A DNA stretch of 64,000 nt from CAYJBH01 sp964368815 (GTDB lineage Bacteria; Bacillota; Clostridia; Oscillospirales; Ruminococcaceae): the NCBI GenBank assembly GCA_964368815.1, contig CAYJDA010000001.1:124001-188000 (forward strand), in the 5' to 3' direction. Shown in pieces: positions 16,626 to 25,577 of the stretch. Position numbers and translations under genes: made by a program. Positions within the stretch are counted from its first letter, which is position 1; every line of letters begins with the position of its first letter. The notes under the pieces were generated by a model. That model was not told the DNA's origin. It did no database searches and worked only from the letters and a program-made list of their open reading frames with translations.

Positions 16626-17699
16626 TTATATTAGTAATTCCGGAAAGAGAATGTCAAAGGTTAGACTATCATATTGGGAGGAATAAACCACTTCAAGCCC
16701 ATCCATTTTCTCGGTTAGCTCGGCATCTATAATGCTGATTATATAATTGCTAGACAGCATCTCAGTATTTGCTTCGATAACCTCATCAGATATTTCAATC
16801 TTATTTAGGATGTGGTAGCCATAATCAGTAGCTACCGGATCGCTTATGTCTCCAACCGACATGTTATAGGCTTCTGTTTCAAATTCGGTAACCATAGTAC
16901 CATAGGTAAAGAAATAGCCGTCCGGATTGGTTTCCATTCCTGGGTCCTGGTTGTATTCTTCAATTAATGCATCGAAGTCTTCCCCATCTTTTGCCCTATC
17001 GGATATATCCTTCGCTAGACTATCTAAGTCTTCATAGGGATTTCCCTCTGCATCTACCGCGGTTTCCAAACTGGCTTCATCTACCAGCACATGCTTTACC
17101 ATCACATAGCTTTCAGAAGCTATTTCTTTTAATTCTTCTGTAGTAGCAACGTTGCCATTATCCGGGTTTGTGTAATACTCGTATATCCTGTTACTTAGCT
17201 GTGATATATATATCTGCCTACTGTAAAATTCGGAGGAAATGCCTGCTTGCTCCAACATCTGATCATAGGCACTCTGTCCGCCAAGCTGAGTAATGTAAGC
17301 ATCAAGTTCACTCTGTAGTAATGCCTCATCCTCCTCGGTGATTGCTATTCCAAGTTCTTCTGCGACCCCACTGAATGCAATTTCTTGAAGAAGAACATTT
17401 GCAACACTTTCCTTAATGATGTCAAAGAGTTCTTTACCTTCCTCCGAGCCGTCTGTAAGGTAGCTAATATTTCCTGATGTAAACTGTGTTGAATATGCCA
17501 TAATGAGATCGGAATAGTACTGTTTACTTATACCATAGTCTCCTATCTGCAACACATATGTTAAATCGTTTAATTTTGCTTCAGTAACCTTGCCACGTGA
17601 TGCGTTAATCCCATAAGGATCTATAATAGAGGTTGCACCGGAACATCCTGTAAATACAAGCATTGTTAGTGCAAGTATACCTGCGGTAATTTTCTTCAT
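16626..17699 (-). CDS. PrsA-like lipoprotein foldase (parvulin-type peptidyl-prolyl isomerase)
   Basis: This 357-residue protein starts with a lipoprotein signal peptide (MKKITAGILALTMLVFTGC), lipidated cysteine at 19. A SurA/PrsA-like N-terminal helical region covers about 50-195, and a parvulin PPIase domain about 199-302: VKHVLVDE, then GDISDPVATDYGYHIL. PrsA-type foldases help secreted proteins fold at the outer face of the membrane. The region after signal cleavage is rich in acidic residues. The gene is monocistronic with a good promoter about 90 bases upstream and a hairpin (AAGCTA/TAGCTT, about 17744-17764) in the leader. Domain call is secure; the client proteins are unknown. Confidence 0.88.
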   Translation of the reverse strand: MKKITAGILALTMLVFTGCSGATSIIDPYGINASRGKVTEAKLNDLTYVLQIGDYGISKQYYSDLIMAYSTQFTSGNISYLTDGSEEGKELFDIIKESVANVLLQEIAFSGVAEELGIAITEEDEALLQSELDAYITQLGGQSAYDQMLEQAGISSEFYSRQIYISQLSNRIYEYYTNPDNGNVATTEELKEIASESYVMVKHVLVDEASLETAVDAEGNPYEDLDSLAKDISDRAKDGEDFDALIEEYNQDPGMETNPDGYFFTYGTMVTEFETEAYNMSVGDISDPVATDYGYHILNKIEISDEVIEANTEMLSSNYIISIIDAELTEKMDGLEVVYSSQYDSLTFDILFPELLI

Positions 17700-17785
17700 C
17701 TTTATGTTGAACCTTTCTTGTTATTAATTTTTATAGTTTAATCAAGCTAATAAATTTTTAGCTTTTCACACTATACATGTTCATA

Positions 17786-17814
17786 ATTATAGCACACAGG
17801 TAATCCTATTGCAA
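17786..17814 (-). promoter_or_regulatory. Sigma-A promoter of the foldase gene
   Basis: Minus-strand TTGCAA (17814-17809) and TATAAT (17791-17786) are spaced by 17 bases. Confidence 0.7.
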
Positions 17815-17843
17815 GCATTTTAATTCTGTTTTCTCTCGCCACA

Positions 17844-19067
17844 TTAGAACAAATCTATAATGTTGTTTTTCTTACCGTAAAATACCTTCTTTAGGTTTTC
17901 GAGATTACCGTTAATTACTAAATCCTCTTTTAAGCAATTATCAAGATTGGTATAGCTACCCAAAATTAATGTAGAAAATGTAGAAATATCCATACTTGCG
18001 TCGCATTCTATATAGGATTTTTCAATGCTTTTACATTCTCCATTTTCAAAATTAACTGCAAATGTAGCATTGTTCTGCTCAATGTGTGAATCATTTATCT
18101 TTACAACAGCACTTCCTGTACCCTTATAACGGCTCGCCCGTAGAACTTTTTCGACGTCTATTACCCTCACCATTCCTAACTGTTGTGACTTACAGGATGT
18201 AAATATGCCCTCATTAATCAATCCGTCGAGACAAATATCATCGGGAAGTTTAAATCTAATTGCATCATAGTTAGATGCAAATGTTAAAGCAAAATCAATA
18301 AGTCCCTTAAACCCTTCGGTGTCTGAAAAGAGAAAATCGTTTTTTGATGGGAAGGTGTGTGTGCATTCCATAATGTTTTTGCCTTCCTCCGTCACCTTTT
18401 TAAACATGATAAATGCATCCGGGTCATCATTTTTGTTGTAATGAATATATGCATAACGTTGGTCGCTGAAGGTTCCGCGTTTATAAAAATACTTGTAGTT
18501 ATCTTTACTCCTTACAACTGACATGTTATAGTTCTTGTACATTGTACTGTATATTTTGTCAACCGTTTCATGGTCGCTGTCCGGCATTACAAGTTCAACC
18601 CTTCCGCCAACGTTAAACGGCTTTAAAGCCTTAAAGTCGATCGTCCACTGTATTACCCGGGAATTTGATTCGTATCCAAACTTTCTATAGTAGGAGCGGC
18701 TGAACGGATAGAGATAGCTGAACAGTACGCCTTTTTCATAACTTTCCTTGAAAAAGAGTTTGAAGCACTCCCTGATAACACCGTTTCTTCGATATGGAGG
18801 AAGGGTGGAAACTCCACCTATTCCCAACATCATGGAGGTTGCTCCATCGTACCTTATCTCGTAAGGATATGCACCCATACAACCATAAATTGTTTCGTTA
18901 TCATCAGCAAATCCGGCATATAGCTTTTCATCAACGCCGTTTACCGGCTCACGCTTTTCCTCGTTGTTTTCCTGTACCTTTTCGTAGTCAAGCGTAAACT
19001 CAAATGCTATACTGCCAACTATTTTACTTTTGTAATTCTCTTCCGGTAATAGCTTTCTTACTATCAT
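17844..19067 (-). CDS. Eis-like GNAT N-acetyltransferase
   Basis: This 407-residue protein has the layout of the Eis family. The N-terminal GNAT domain contains the acetyl-CoA loop region GGVSTLPPYRRNGVIRE at about residues 88-104 and the pattern SYLYPFSRSYYRKFGYE. A second GNAT-like part follows, and a C-terminal SCP2-like domain covers roughly the last 110 residues. Family members acetylate amines on small molecules or proteins using acetyl-CoA; the substrate here is unknown. The ribosome site is AAGAGGTG before the ATG. No partner gene is evident: it lies between the foldase gene and the dehydratase pair with gaps of about 140 and 270 bases. Calling it an aminoglycoside-resistance enzyme would go beyond the evidence. 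Confidence 0.8.
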   Translation of the reverse strand: MIVRKLLPEENYKSKIVGSIAFEFTLDYEKVQENNEEKREPVNGVDEKLYAGFADDNETIYGCMGAYPYEIRYDGATSMMLGIGGVSTLPPYRRNGVIRECFKLFFKESYEKGVLFSYLYPFSRSYYRKFGYESNSRVIQWTIDFKALKPFNVGGRVELVMPDSDHETVDKIYSTMYKNYNMSVVRSKDNYKYFYKRGTFSDQRYAYIHYNKNDDPDAFIMFKKVTEEGKNIMECTHTFPSKNDFLFSDTEGFKGLIDFALTFASNYDAIRFKLPDDICLDGLINEGIFTSCKSQQLGMVRVIDVEKVLRASRYKGTGSAVVKINDSHIEQNNATFAVNFENGECKSIEKSYIECDASMDISTFSTLILGSYTNLDNCLKEDLVINGNLENLKKVFYGKKNNIIDLF

Positions 19068-19335
19068 AATATCACCTCTTGTTATAGTTTTATTCAGACT
19101 TCATCCAATTCTTACATACCCGACGGCACGGTGTAAGCTACAACTTTAATTGAGAAGCGTTTTTATTGCTTTTCCTTCAATATGCTGACACGGGCTCACA
19201 GTAAACACTGCAAGATATTTGACATTAAAAGCTGCTGTTGCTCTAATTACAGGGTACGAATACTCATCATAGCTTAGATTTTGTAAAATAATCGTTTATG
19301 CAAAACAGTAGCTTAAATTTGCACAAATACTGATT
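19068..19335 (-). other. Gap with a startless open frame, possible gene remnant
   Basis: These 268 bases hold no complete gene. On the minus strand a frame of about 50 codons (about 19301-19152) is open between stops. It reads in part YDEYSYPVIRATAAF and KYLAVFTVSPCQHIEG, but has no ATG, GTG or TTG start and no ribosome site. It looks more protein-like than random AT-rich sequence, so it may be a decayed fragment. I do not recognise the family. Confidence 0.25.
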
Positions 19336-20589
19336 TTATTTTTGTTTTTCTTTTGCAACTGCCAACATTAGTTTAATTCGGTTTTCCTGATTCACCTTAG
19401 TTGCGCCTGGGTCATAATCGATAGCAACAATATTAGAGCCACTAAAAATGGAACGTATTTTTCTTATCATTCCTTTGCCTACTATATGATTTGGAAGACA
19501 TCCGAAAGGCTGAGCGCAAACTATATTTTCGTATCCCTGTTCACAAAGCTCCAACATCTCTGCTGTAAGCAGCCAGCCTTCACCCATTTTATTTCCGTGT
19601 CCTACCACCCCGTCCACTAAATTTTTTAGATGTTTATATTCTCCGGGCGGTTGAAAATCCGGATGTCTTTTTACGGCAAAAATTACCGCCTCTTCTATCT
19701 TTAAAAAATATCTCATCATTTTATTCATTACGGCTAACTTAACGGGATTTCCGCCGTATAATTTGATATCTTCAATACGGTTATCTAACTTAAAAATTAA
19801 AAACCCTATCAGGCCTGGAACCATTACTTCACAGCCTTGCGATACTAAGAAACGTTCGAGAGAGTTGTTTGCGAGTTCAGAATATTTTACATATATTTCC
19901 CCTACAACACCAACCTTGATTTTATCAGTCTTTTCAATTTTAATAGCTGCAAAATAATCGGATATCAAAAGAAGGTTTTTCTTCATTTCTTTTAAAGAGA
20001 GACCTCTTTTATTGTGAAACTCCTGCGATAGATGCTCTATCCAGTAATTTACCGCCTGCTGAGCTTCTCCTTTTTGCAGCTCGTATGGTTCAATTTGATT
20101 CTTTAATAACATCAAAAGGTCGCCATAAATAACACCGGATAAAGTTTTCCTAAGCATTGCAAAGGTGAATTTAAAACCACTGTTTTTTTCTAACCCTGAA
20201 AGGTTTAGTGATATTACCGGCACATGTTTAAAACCTGCTTTAACCAGAGCTTTTCTTAGCAGATGAATGTAGTTAGACGCACGACAACCACCGCCTGTCT
20301 GTGTAATCATTAAGGCGGTTTTATTTACATCATATTTCCCACTCTCTAATGCATCTATAAACTGTCCTATAACCAAAAGTGCAGGATAGCAGGTATCATT
20401 ATGCACGTATTTCAAACCACAATCCACAACCGATTTACCGGAGTTTTTCAAGATTTCAAGGTTGTATCCGTAGTCAAAAAATATTTTCTGTATAAAGGTA
20501 AAATGTATCGGTAGCATGTCCGGGACTAAAATCTTGTATTCCCGTTTCATCTCCTTAGTAAATTCCACTCTATGGGAAGTTTCTTGCAT
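19336..20589 (-). CDS. 2-hydroxyacyl-CoA dehydratase-like protein (HgdB/D-type)
   Basis: This 417-residue protein belongs to the 2-hydroxyglutaryl-CoA dehydratase D-component-like group found beside BcrAD-type activases in Clostridia. Features are DCGLKYVHNDTCYPALLVIGQ, TQTGGGCRASNY (conserved cysteine), and AQPFGCLPNHIVGKGM near the C-terminus. The cysteines could bind an iron-sulfur cluster. It lies 29 bases downstream of the 974-residue activase gene and is probably co-transcribed with it. In some relatives the two parts form a single protein of about 1400 residues; here they are separate. True 2-hydroxyacyl-CoA dehydratases need two dehydratase subunits, and only one is present, so the substrate and reaction are not known. 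Confidence 0.72.
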   Translation of the reverse strand: MQETSHRVEFTKEMKREYKILVPDMLPIHFTFIQKIFFDYGYNLEILKNSGKSVVDCGLKYVHNDTCYPALLVIGQFIDALESGKYDVNKTALMITQTGGGCRASNYIHLLRKALVKAGFKHVPVISLNLSGLEKNSGFKFTFAMLRKTLSGVIYGDLLMLLKNQIEPYELQKGEAQQAVNYWIEHLSQEFHNKRGLSLKEMKKNLLLISDYFAAIKIEKTDKIKVGVVGEIYVKYSELANNSLERFLVSQGCEVMVPGLIGFLIFKLDNRIEDIKLYGGNPVKLAVMNKMMRYFLKIEEAVIFAVKRHPDFQPPGEYKHLKNLVDGVVGHGNKMGEGWLLTAEMLELCEQGYENIVCAQPFGCLPNHIVGKGMIRKIRSIFSGSNIVAIDYDPGATKVNQENRIKLMLAVAKEKQK

Positions 20590-20618
20590 CTTTAGTTATA
20601 GTCCTTTCTTCACGGCTG

Positions 20619-23543
20619 TCAGTCTATTGTTGCCAATAGACTGCGAACCCTTATTTTTACAGCTCCAAGGTTGGTTATTTCATCAATTTTAATCTGGGTA
20701 TAGATTCTTCCGGCACGATGTAAAATTGTTCGCACCTCATCGGTAGTAATCGCATCAACACCACAGCCGAAAGATACCAACTGTATAAGCTCCATATCCG
20801 GTTGAGTGTTTACATAGGCAGCGGCATCATACAGTCTTGTATGGTATGTCCATTGATTAAGCACCGATACCTGTACCGGTTTGGCCAGATGACTTACCGT
20901 GTCTTCAGTTATTAACGCCACATTGCAGGAGCAAATTAGTTTATCTATCCCGTGGTTGACCTCCGGGTCAAGGTGGTAGGGGCGACCTGCTAACACAATA
21001 ATTTTGCGTGATTCCTTTTTTGCCCTATCAATTATTGCCATAGCTGCAATTCTGCAACGTTCAAAAAAATAGTCTCGTTCTGTAAATGCAGATTTCACGG
21101 CTTTTTTTATCTCGGTTAACGGTATTTCACCAAAATGCTGTGCAAGGATTTTTTGTATCTTCACCGCAAAATCTTTTCTACGGTGCACACCTATGTAATC
21201 ATATATATACTTCATGTTGTCCATTGCCGGAATATTAGCATGAACTACCTCGGGGTAATATGCAACAACGGGACAGTTGTAATGATTATCCCCTCTTCCC
21301 TCGTCTATGTTATATGTCATACAAGGATAGAAAATTGCATCAACATTGAGTGGTATTAATCTCTCGATATGTCCATGAACCAACTTTGCCGGATAACACA
21401 CCGTATCAGAAGGAATAGTGTGCTGCCCTTGGGTGTATAACTTCCTGTCCGAGAATCCACTGCAAACCGGCTCAAAGCCAAGTTCCTCAAAAAACTTGTG
21501 CCAAAACGGATATAGTTCGTACATGTTTAAGACTAAAGGAATTCCTATGCGCCCTCGACGATTAGGAACTTTTTTATCCATGTATTCCTTAATAATATTT
21601 AATTTAAAGGAATACAAATTAAATTCGTCATTTTGCGAATCGCCTCCAACAATCGGCTTTTCACATCGATTACCGCCTATAGATTTTCTACCATTATTAA
21701 AGGAATTCACGGTTAATGCACAGTTGTTAGTGCATCGTTTACAGACTACCGATTTAACGGTATGGGTAAAATCCACGAGTTGTTCTTTACTTAAAATTGT
21801 GCTGCTTCCTTCGGAGTGCTTTTTTGCATGAAGTGCCGCACCGTAAGCCCCCATCATTCCGGAAATATTTGGTCTTATAACGTTTGCTCCAATTTCAAGT
21901 TCAAAGGCACGCAGAACTGCATCATTTAAAAAAGTGCCACCCTGTACCACAATGTTCTCACCAAGCTCGGAGGCCGACACAGCACGTATTACCTTATATA
22001 ATGCATTTTTCACCACACTCACCGAAAGACCTGCCGAAATATTTTCCACCGACGCCCCATCCTTTTGAGCCTGTTTAACCGATGAGTTCATAAATACCGT
22101 ACAGCGAGAGCCAAGGTCTACCGGTGCGTCAGCAAAAAGTCCGAGCCTTGCGAACTCCTCGGTACTGTATCCGAGAACAGAGGCAAAGCTTTGCAAAAAT
22201 GAACCACAGCCCGACGAACATGCCTCATTTAAAAATATGTCATCGATCGCTCCATCTTTTATTCTAAAACACTTCATGTCCTGACCGCCAATGTCGATAA
22301 TAAAATCCACATTGTTGTTAAACTTTTTCGCTGCATTAAAATGGGCTACCGTCTCTACAATTCCAATGTCTAAAGCAAAGGCTTGTTTTATCATCTCCTC
22401 GCCGTATCCTGTTACCGCCCCGCCACAGACCTTAACGGCAGGAAATTCGACATAAAACTCCTCTAAAAAGCCCTTTATCATTCTCACCGGATTGCCTTCG
22501 TTGGAGCTATACCTTGTGAAAAGAAGTTCATCATTTTCATTTATTGCAACCATCTTAACGGTCGTAGATCCGGCATCAATTCCGATATAGGCATTCTTAT
22601 TATACTGTCTATCCTTATTTTCATTAACCACAGCTAATTCATGACGCTTAACAAACTCGTCATAACTCTGTTGATTAAGGAACAATGGGGAGGTTTTTGT
22701 ATAGTTTTGTGTGTAGGTGCTTTTCGTGATATTACCGTGTAGTTCTTTCAGGGTCATTGTAGTTTGTGCTAACATGGCGGTTCCCATAGCCACATAATAA
22801 AGCGAATTATCAGGACATAGCCCTTTTATCGATAAAATTTCATCAAAACTCTCTCGCAACATATTCATAAAGGTTAGCGGTCCGCCAAGATACACTACAT
22901 TTCCGTTTATTTCCCGGCCCTGCGCAAGGCCTGCCACAGTCTGGTTCACCACGGCATGAAAAATACTAGCCGAAATATCTTCTCGATTTGCACCCTGATT
23001 AAGTAGCGGCTGAATATCCGACTTTGCGAAAACTCCACACCTTGATGCTACCGAATAAATTTTATTGTGCTGTTTTGCTAACTCGTTCATTTCCTGAGGA
23101 GTTATATGTAATAATGTCGCCATCTGGTCAATAAATGCTCCTGTACCACCGGCACAAGAACCGTTCATTCTAACCTCTAATCCACCGTTTAGAAATAAGA
23201 GTTTTGCATCTTCACCACCCAGTTCAATAACAACATCTACATCCTTGGTGAGCCTGTCGATTGCAACCTTTGTAGCATAAACTTCCTGAATGAAGTCTAC
23301 ACAAAGTGTTTCGGCAATACCCATTCCGGCAGAACCTGATATAGCTATTGCTATACTGTCGTCATCAGATATTAATTTTTTCAGTCCCTCGATTGCTTTT
23401 GAAAGTTTTTCCGTTATCATGGAAAGATGTCTTTCGTAGCTACTAAACAACAAATTGTTTTGATCGTCAAGTAGGACACATTTTAATGTAGTGGAACCTA
23501 TGTCGATTCCAAGCTTTAAGTTTTTTGAGTTCATTGTTACCAT
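20619..23543 (-). CDS. Acyl-CoA dehydratase activase, double BcrAD ATPase with DUF2229
   Basis: This 974-residue protein contains two tandem ASKHA-fold ATPase domains of the BadF/BadG/BcrA/BcrD type (about 8-265 and 308-560), each beginning with a phosphate loop (GIDIGSTTLK and GIDAGSTTVK). Each carries the conserved cysteine pair that in HgdC-like activases holds a [4Fe-4S] cluster between subunits: NGSCAGGTGAF with SRCGVF, and EACSSGCGSF with SRCTVF. A CxxCxxxC segment (CKRCTNNC) and a DUF2229 domain (about 640-860) follow. Activases of this kind use ATP to push an electron into a dehydratase. The next gene is the presumed partner. The family is certain; the substrate is unknown. Confidence 0.85.
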   Translation of the reverse strand: MVTMNSKNLKLGIDIGSTTLKCVLLDDQNNLLFSSYERHLSMITEKLSKAIEGLKKLISDDDSIAIAISGSAGMGIAETLCVDFIQEVYATKVAIDRLTKDVDVVIELGGEDAKLLFLNGGLEVRMNGSCAGGTGAFIDQMATLLHITPQEMNELAKQHNKIYSVASRCGVFAKSDIQPLLNQGANREDISASIFHAVVNQTVAGLAQGREINGNVVYLGGPLTFMNMLRESFDEILSIKGLCPDNSLYYVAMGTAMLAQTTMTLKELHGNITKSTYTQNYTKTSPLFLNQQSYDEFVKRHELAVVNENKDRQYNKNAYIGIDAGSTTVKMVAINENDELLFTRYSSNEGNPVRMIKGFLEEFYVEFPAVKVCGGAVTGYGEEMIKQAFALDIGIVETVAHFNAAKKFNNNVDFIIDIGGQDMKCFRIKDGAIDDIFLNEACSSGCGSFLQSFASVLGYSTEEFARLGLFADAPVDLGSRCTVFMNSSVKQAQKDGASVENISAGLSVSVVKNALYKVIRAVSASELGENIVVQGGTFLNDAVLRAFELEIGANVIRPNISGMMGAYGAALHAKKHSEGSSTILSKEQLVDFTHTVKSVVCKRCTNNCALTVNSFNNGRKSIGGNRCEKPIVGGDSQNDEFNLYSFKLNIIKEYMDKKVPNRRGRIGIPLVLNMYELYPFWHKFFEELGFEPVCSGFSDRKLYTQGQHTIPSDTVCYPAKLVHGHIERLIPLNVDAIFYPCMTYNIDEGRGDNHYNCPVVAYYPEVVHANIPAMDNMKYIYDYIGVHRRKDFAVKIQKILAQHFGEIPLTEIKKAVKSAFTERDYFFERCRIAAMAIIDRAKKESRKIIVLAGRPYHLDPEVNHGIDKLICSCNVALITEDTVSHLAKPVQVSVLNQWTYHTRLYDAAAYVNTQPDMELIQLVSFGCGVDAITTDEVRTILHRAGRIYTQIKIDEITNLGAVKIRVRSLLATID

Positions 23544-23580
23544 TTAAATAAAGAGTTATTGAAAAATAAATATACCATTA

Positions 23581-23609
23581 ATTCTACTCTTTTTTCACTG
23601 CTAAGTCAA
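23581..23609 (-). promoter_or_regulatory. Sigma-A promoter of the activase/dehydratase operon
   Basis: Minus-strand TTGACT (23609-23604) and TAGAAT (23586-23581) are 17 bases apart, about 40 bases before the start codon at 23543. Confidence 0.7.
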
Positions 23610-23703
23610 TAAAAAAAAAGGGCATATCATGTTTTAACCACGTCAAAAACATCATTTTTGCCTAAAAACTCTTAAGTTTCATTAAAATAACACAAAAAAA
23701 ATG

Positions 23704-23733
23704 TTGACTTAATAACTATTTAAGTAGTAGAAT
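23704..23733 (+). promoter_or_regulatory. Sigma-A promoter of the Gld-type ABC operon
   Basis: TTGACT (23704-23709) and TAGAAT (23728-23733) are separated by 18 bases, about 90 bases before the first gene. Confidence 0.65.
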
Positions 23734-23822
23734 ATTAAACATAGTGTTTAAAAATAATGACGTTTCCATAATTATGGTTATTTGTCACGAATTATTAGAA
23801 AGGATTAATTTGGTGAAAAAAT

Positions 23823-24845
23823 ATGATTGAGGTCATAAACCTTGTCAAAAGATATGGACCAAAAAAAGCCGTATCAGACATTAGCTTCGAAATAAAGGAT
23901 GGTGAGATAGTTGGCTTTCTCGGCCCGAACGGTGCCGGAAAAAGTACTACTATGAATATCATTACCGGATATCTTTCGGCTACAGAAGGAACTGTAAAAA
24001 TTGACGGTATTGATGTGTTAGATGATCCTATCGGGGTTAAAAAGAGAATTGGATATCTTCCCGAGCAACCTCCTTTATACATGGATATGACTGTAGAGGA
24101 ATATCTTGATTTCGTCTATGAGTTAAAAAAAGTTGCCATGGATAACCGCCAAACACATATTGACGATGTGTGTGCCCAGGTTGGAATCGAAGCAGTTTAT
24201 AAAAGAGTAATAAAAAACCTCTCTAAAGGTTACAAGCAACGCGTTGGTCTTGCATCAGCACTTATCGGGGATCCTGATACATTAATACTGGACGAGCCAA
24301 CAGTTGGTCTTGACCCTATTCAAATAATTGAAATTCGAAATGTTATTAAAAAACTTGGTAAAAAGAGAACTGTTATTCTATCTAGCCATATTTTGCCTGA
24401 AGTTCAGGCCGTTTGCGAGCGTGTACTTGTTATAAGTAATGGAGTTATTGTTGCCGACAATACACCGGAAAACCTTTCCAATGCTCTAACAGGCGCCCAC
24501 CGTATTTCCATGAGAATAAAGGGCACTGAAAAGGCAATTGAATCGGTCATCAAGTCTACCGATAATGTAAAAACCGTCAACTGTGGTGGCGAACGAGAAG
24601 ATGGCGTTTTTGAATTTTTCATAGAATCGGACGAAGGAGTAGATGTAAGAGAACGCTTGTTCTTCGCTTTAGCTAAGGCAGGATTCCCCATCATGTCTCT
24701 CGCCTCCATGAATCTAACACTTGAAGATATATTCTTGAAGCTTACCACAGAGGAAGCCGACGCAATTACAGGCGCTTCGGAAATAGAGACTGTTGTTGAT
24801 GATGAAACGGTAGAAATTACAGACACCAATAAGGAGGAGGAATAA
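23823..24845 (+). CDS. ABC transporter ATP-binding protein (GldA-like)
   Basis: This 340-residue ATPase has Walker A GPNGAGKST at residues 34-42, signature NLSKGYKQRVGLA near 136 and Walker B LILDEPTVGLDP near 156. It carries an extra C-terminal region of about 100 residues ending in an acidic tail, as in GldA/CcmA-like members. It energises the ABC-2 permease encoded at the next position. The start ATG follows GGTGA with six-base spacing. It is the first of four contiguous genes (ATPase, permease, GldG-like, DUF4340), the typical Gld-type exporter arrangement. In Bacteroidetes these genes serve gliding; in Firmicutes the cargo is unknown. Confidence 0.88.
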   Translation: MIEVINLVKRYGPKKAVSDISFEIKDGEIVGFLGPNGAGKSTTMNIITGYLSATEGTVKIDGIDVLDDPIGVKKRIGYLPEQPPLYMDMTVEEYLDFVYELKKVAMDNRQTHIDDVCAQVGIEAVYKRVIKNLSKGYKQRVGLASALIGDPDTLILDEPTVGLDPIQIIEIRNVIKKLGKKRTVILSSHILPEVQAVCERVLVISNGVIVADNTPENLSNALTGAHRISMRIKGTEKAIESVIKSTDNVKTVNCGGEREDGVFEFFIESDEGVDVRERLFFALAKAGFPIMSLASMNLTLEDIFLKLTTEEADAITGASEIETVVDDETVEITDTNKEEE

Positions 24846-25565
24846 ATGTTAGCAGTATTTAAACGTGATTTTCGCAGCTTTTTCACTTCCCCACTCGGCT
24901 ATGTAATATGTGCTGCTTTTGCGCTCATAACATATGTATTGTTTTTCCTGTTTAACCTGTCGGGACTATTTACGGGATATCCAACCAGTAATGTATCTGA
25001 ATTGTTTTATTTCTTAATATTAATTTTGATGCTTGGAGTTCCTATTTTAACCATGAAATTGTTGTCGGACGAGGCCAGGCATAAAACAGATCAATTGTTA
25101 CTAACCAGCCCTATCAGTGTTGTTGATATTGTTGTTGGAAAATACCTCGCTGCCATGGGAGTCGTCGCCATAGCCTTGCTTGCAACCTTTGGTGTTCCGC
25201 TGATCATTTCTATTTTTGGCTCTCCTGCCTCCTGGCAAATTTTTGCAAACTATCTTATGCTGATACTTGGAATAGCTACCTTTGTTGCAATTGGGTTATT
25301 TGTTTCTTCTCTCACCGAAAGCCAGGTTATTGCTGCAATAATAAGTTATGCCATACTGTTTACAATTTATATACTGCAGTTTGTTGTAAGCATTATTTAC
25401 GTTCCGGTTGTTAAGGACATTTTTAACTGGCTATCTGTTTTTTCAAGATTTACAAACATTACAAACGGCATTTTGTCGTTATCAGATATAGTTTATTTCA
25501 TAAGTATCATAGTGGTATTTTTATTTCTTACCACCCGTGTGCTTGAAAAGAAACGTTGGGCATAG
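24846..25565 (+). CDS. ABC-2 type permease (GldF-like)
   Basis: This 239-residue membrane protein has six predicted hydrophobic helices (about residues 17-38, 57-73, 100-128, 138-160, 168-192 and 215-232). It has the ABC-2 feature LLSDEARHKTDQLLLTSPISV between helices 2 and 3, which contacts the ATPase in this family. The ATG directly follows the stop of the ATPase gene, with GGAGGAG at the junction, so the two are coupled. It forms the membrane channel of the Gld-type exporter. Confidence 0.87.
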   Translation: MLAVFKRDFRSFFTSPLGYVICAAFALITYVLFFLFNLSGLFTGYPTSNVSELFYFLILILMLGVPILTMKLLSDEARHKTDQLLLTSPISVVDIVVGKYLAAMGVVAIALLATFGVPLIISIFGSPASWQIFANYLMLILGIATFVAIGLFVSSLTESQVIAAIISYAILFTIYILQFVVSIIYVPVVKDIFNWLSVFSRFTNITNGILSLSDIVYFISIIVVFLFLTTRVLEKKRWA

Positions 25566-25577
25566 AGGAGAATAATT

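Noticed and set aside
17844..19067. Eis-like acetyltransferase read as aminoglycoside resistance
   Set aside because: Family members have many substrates, and nothing in the context supports resistance.
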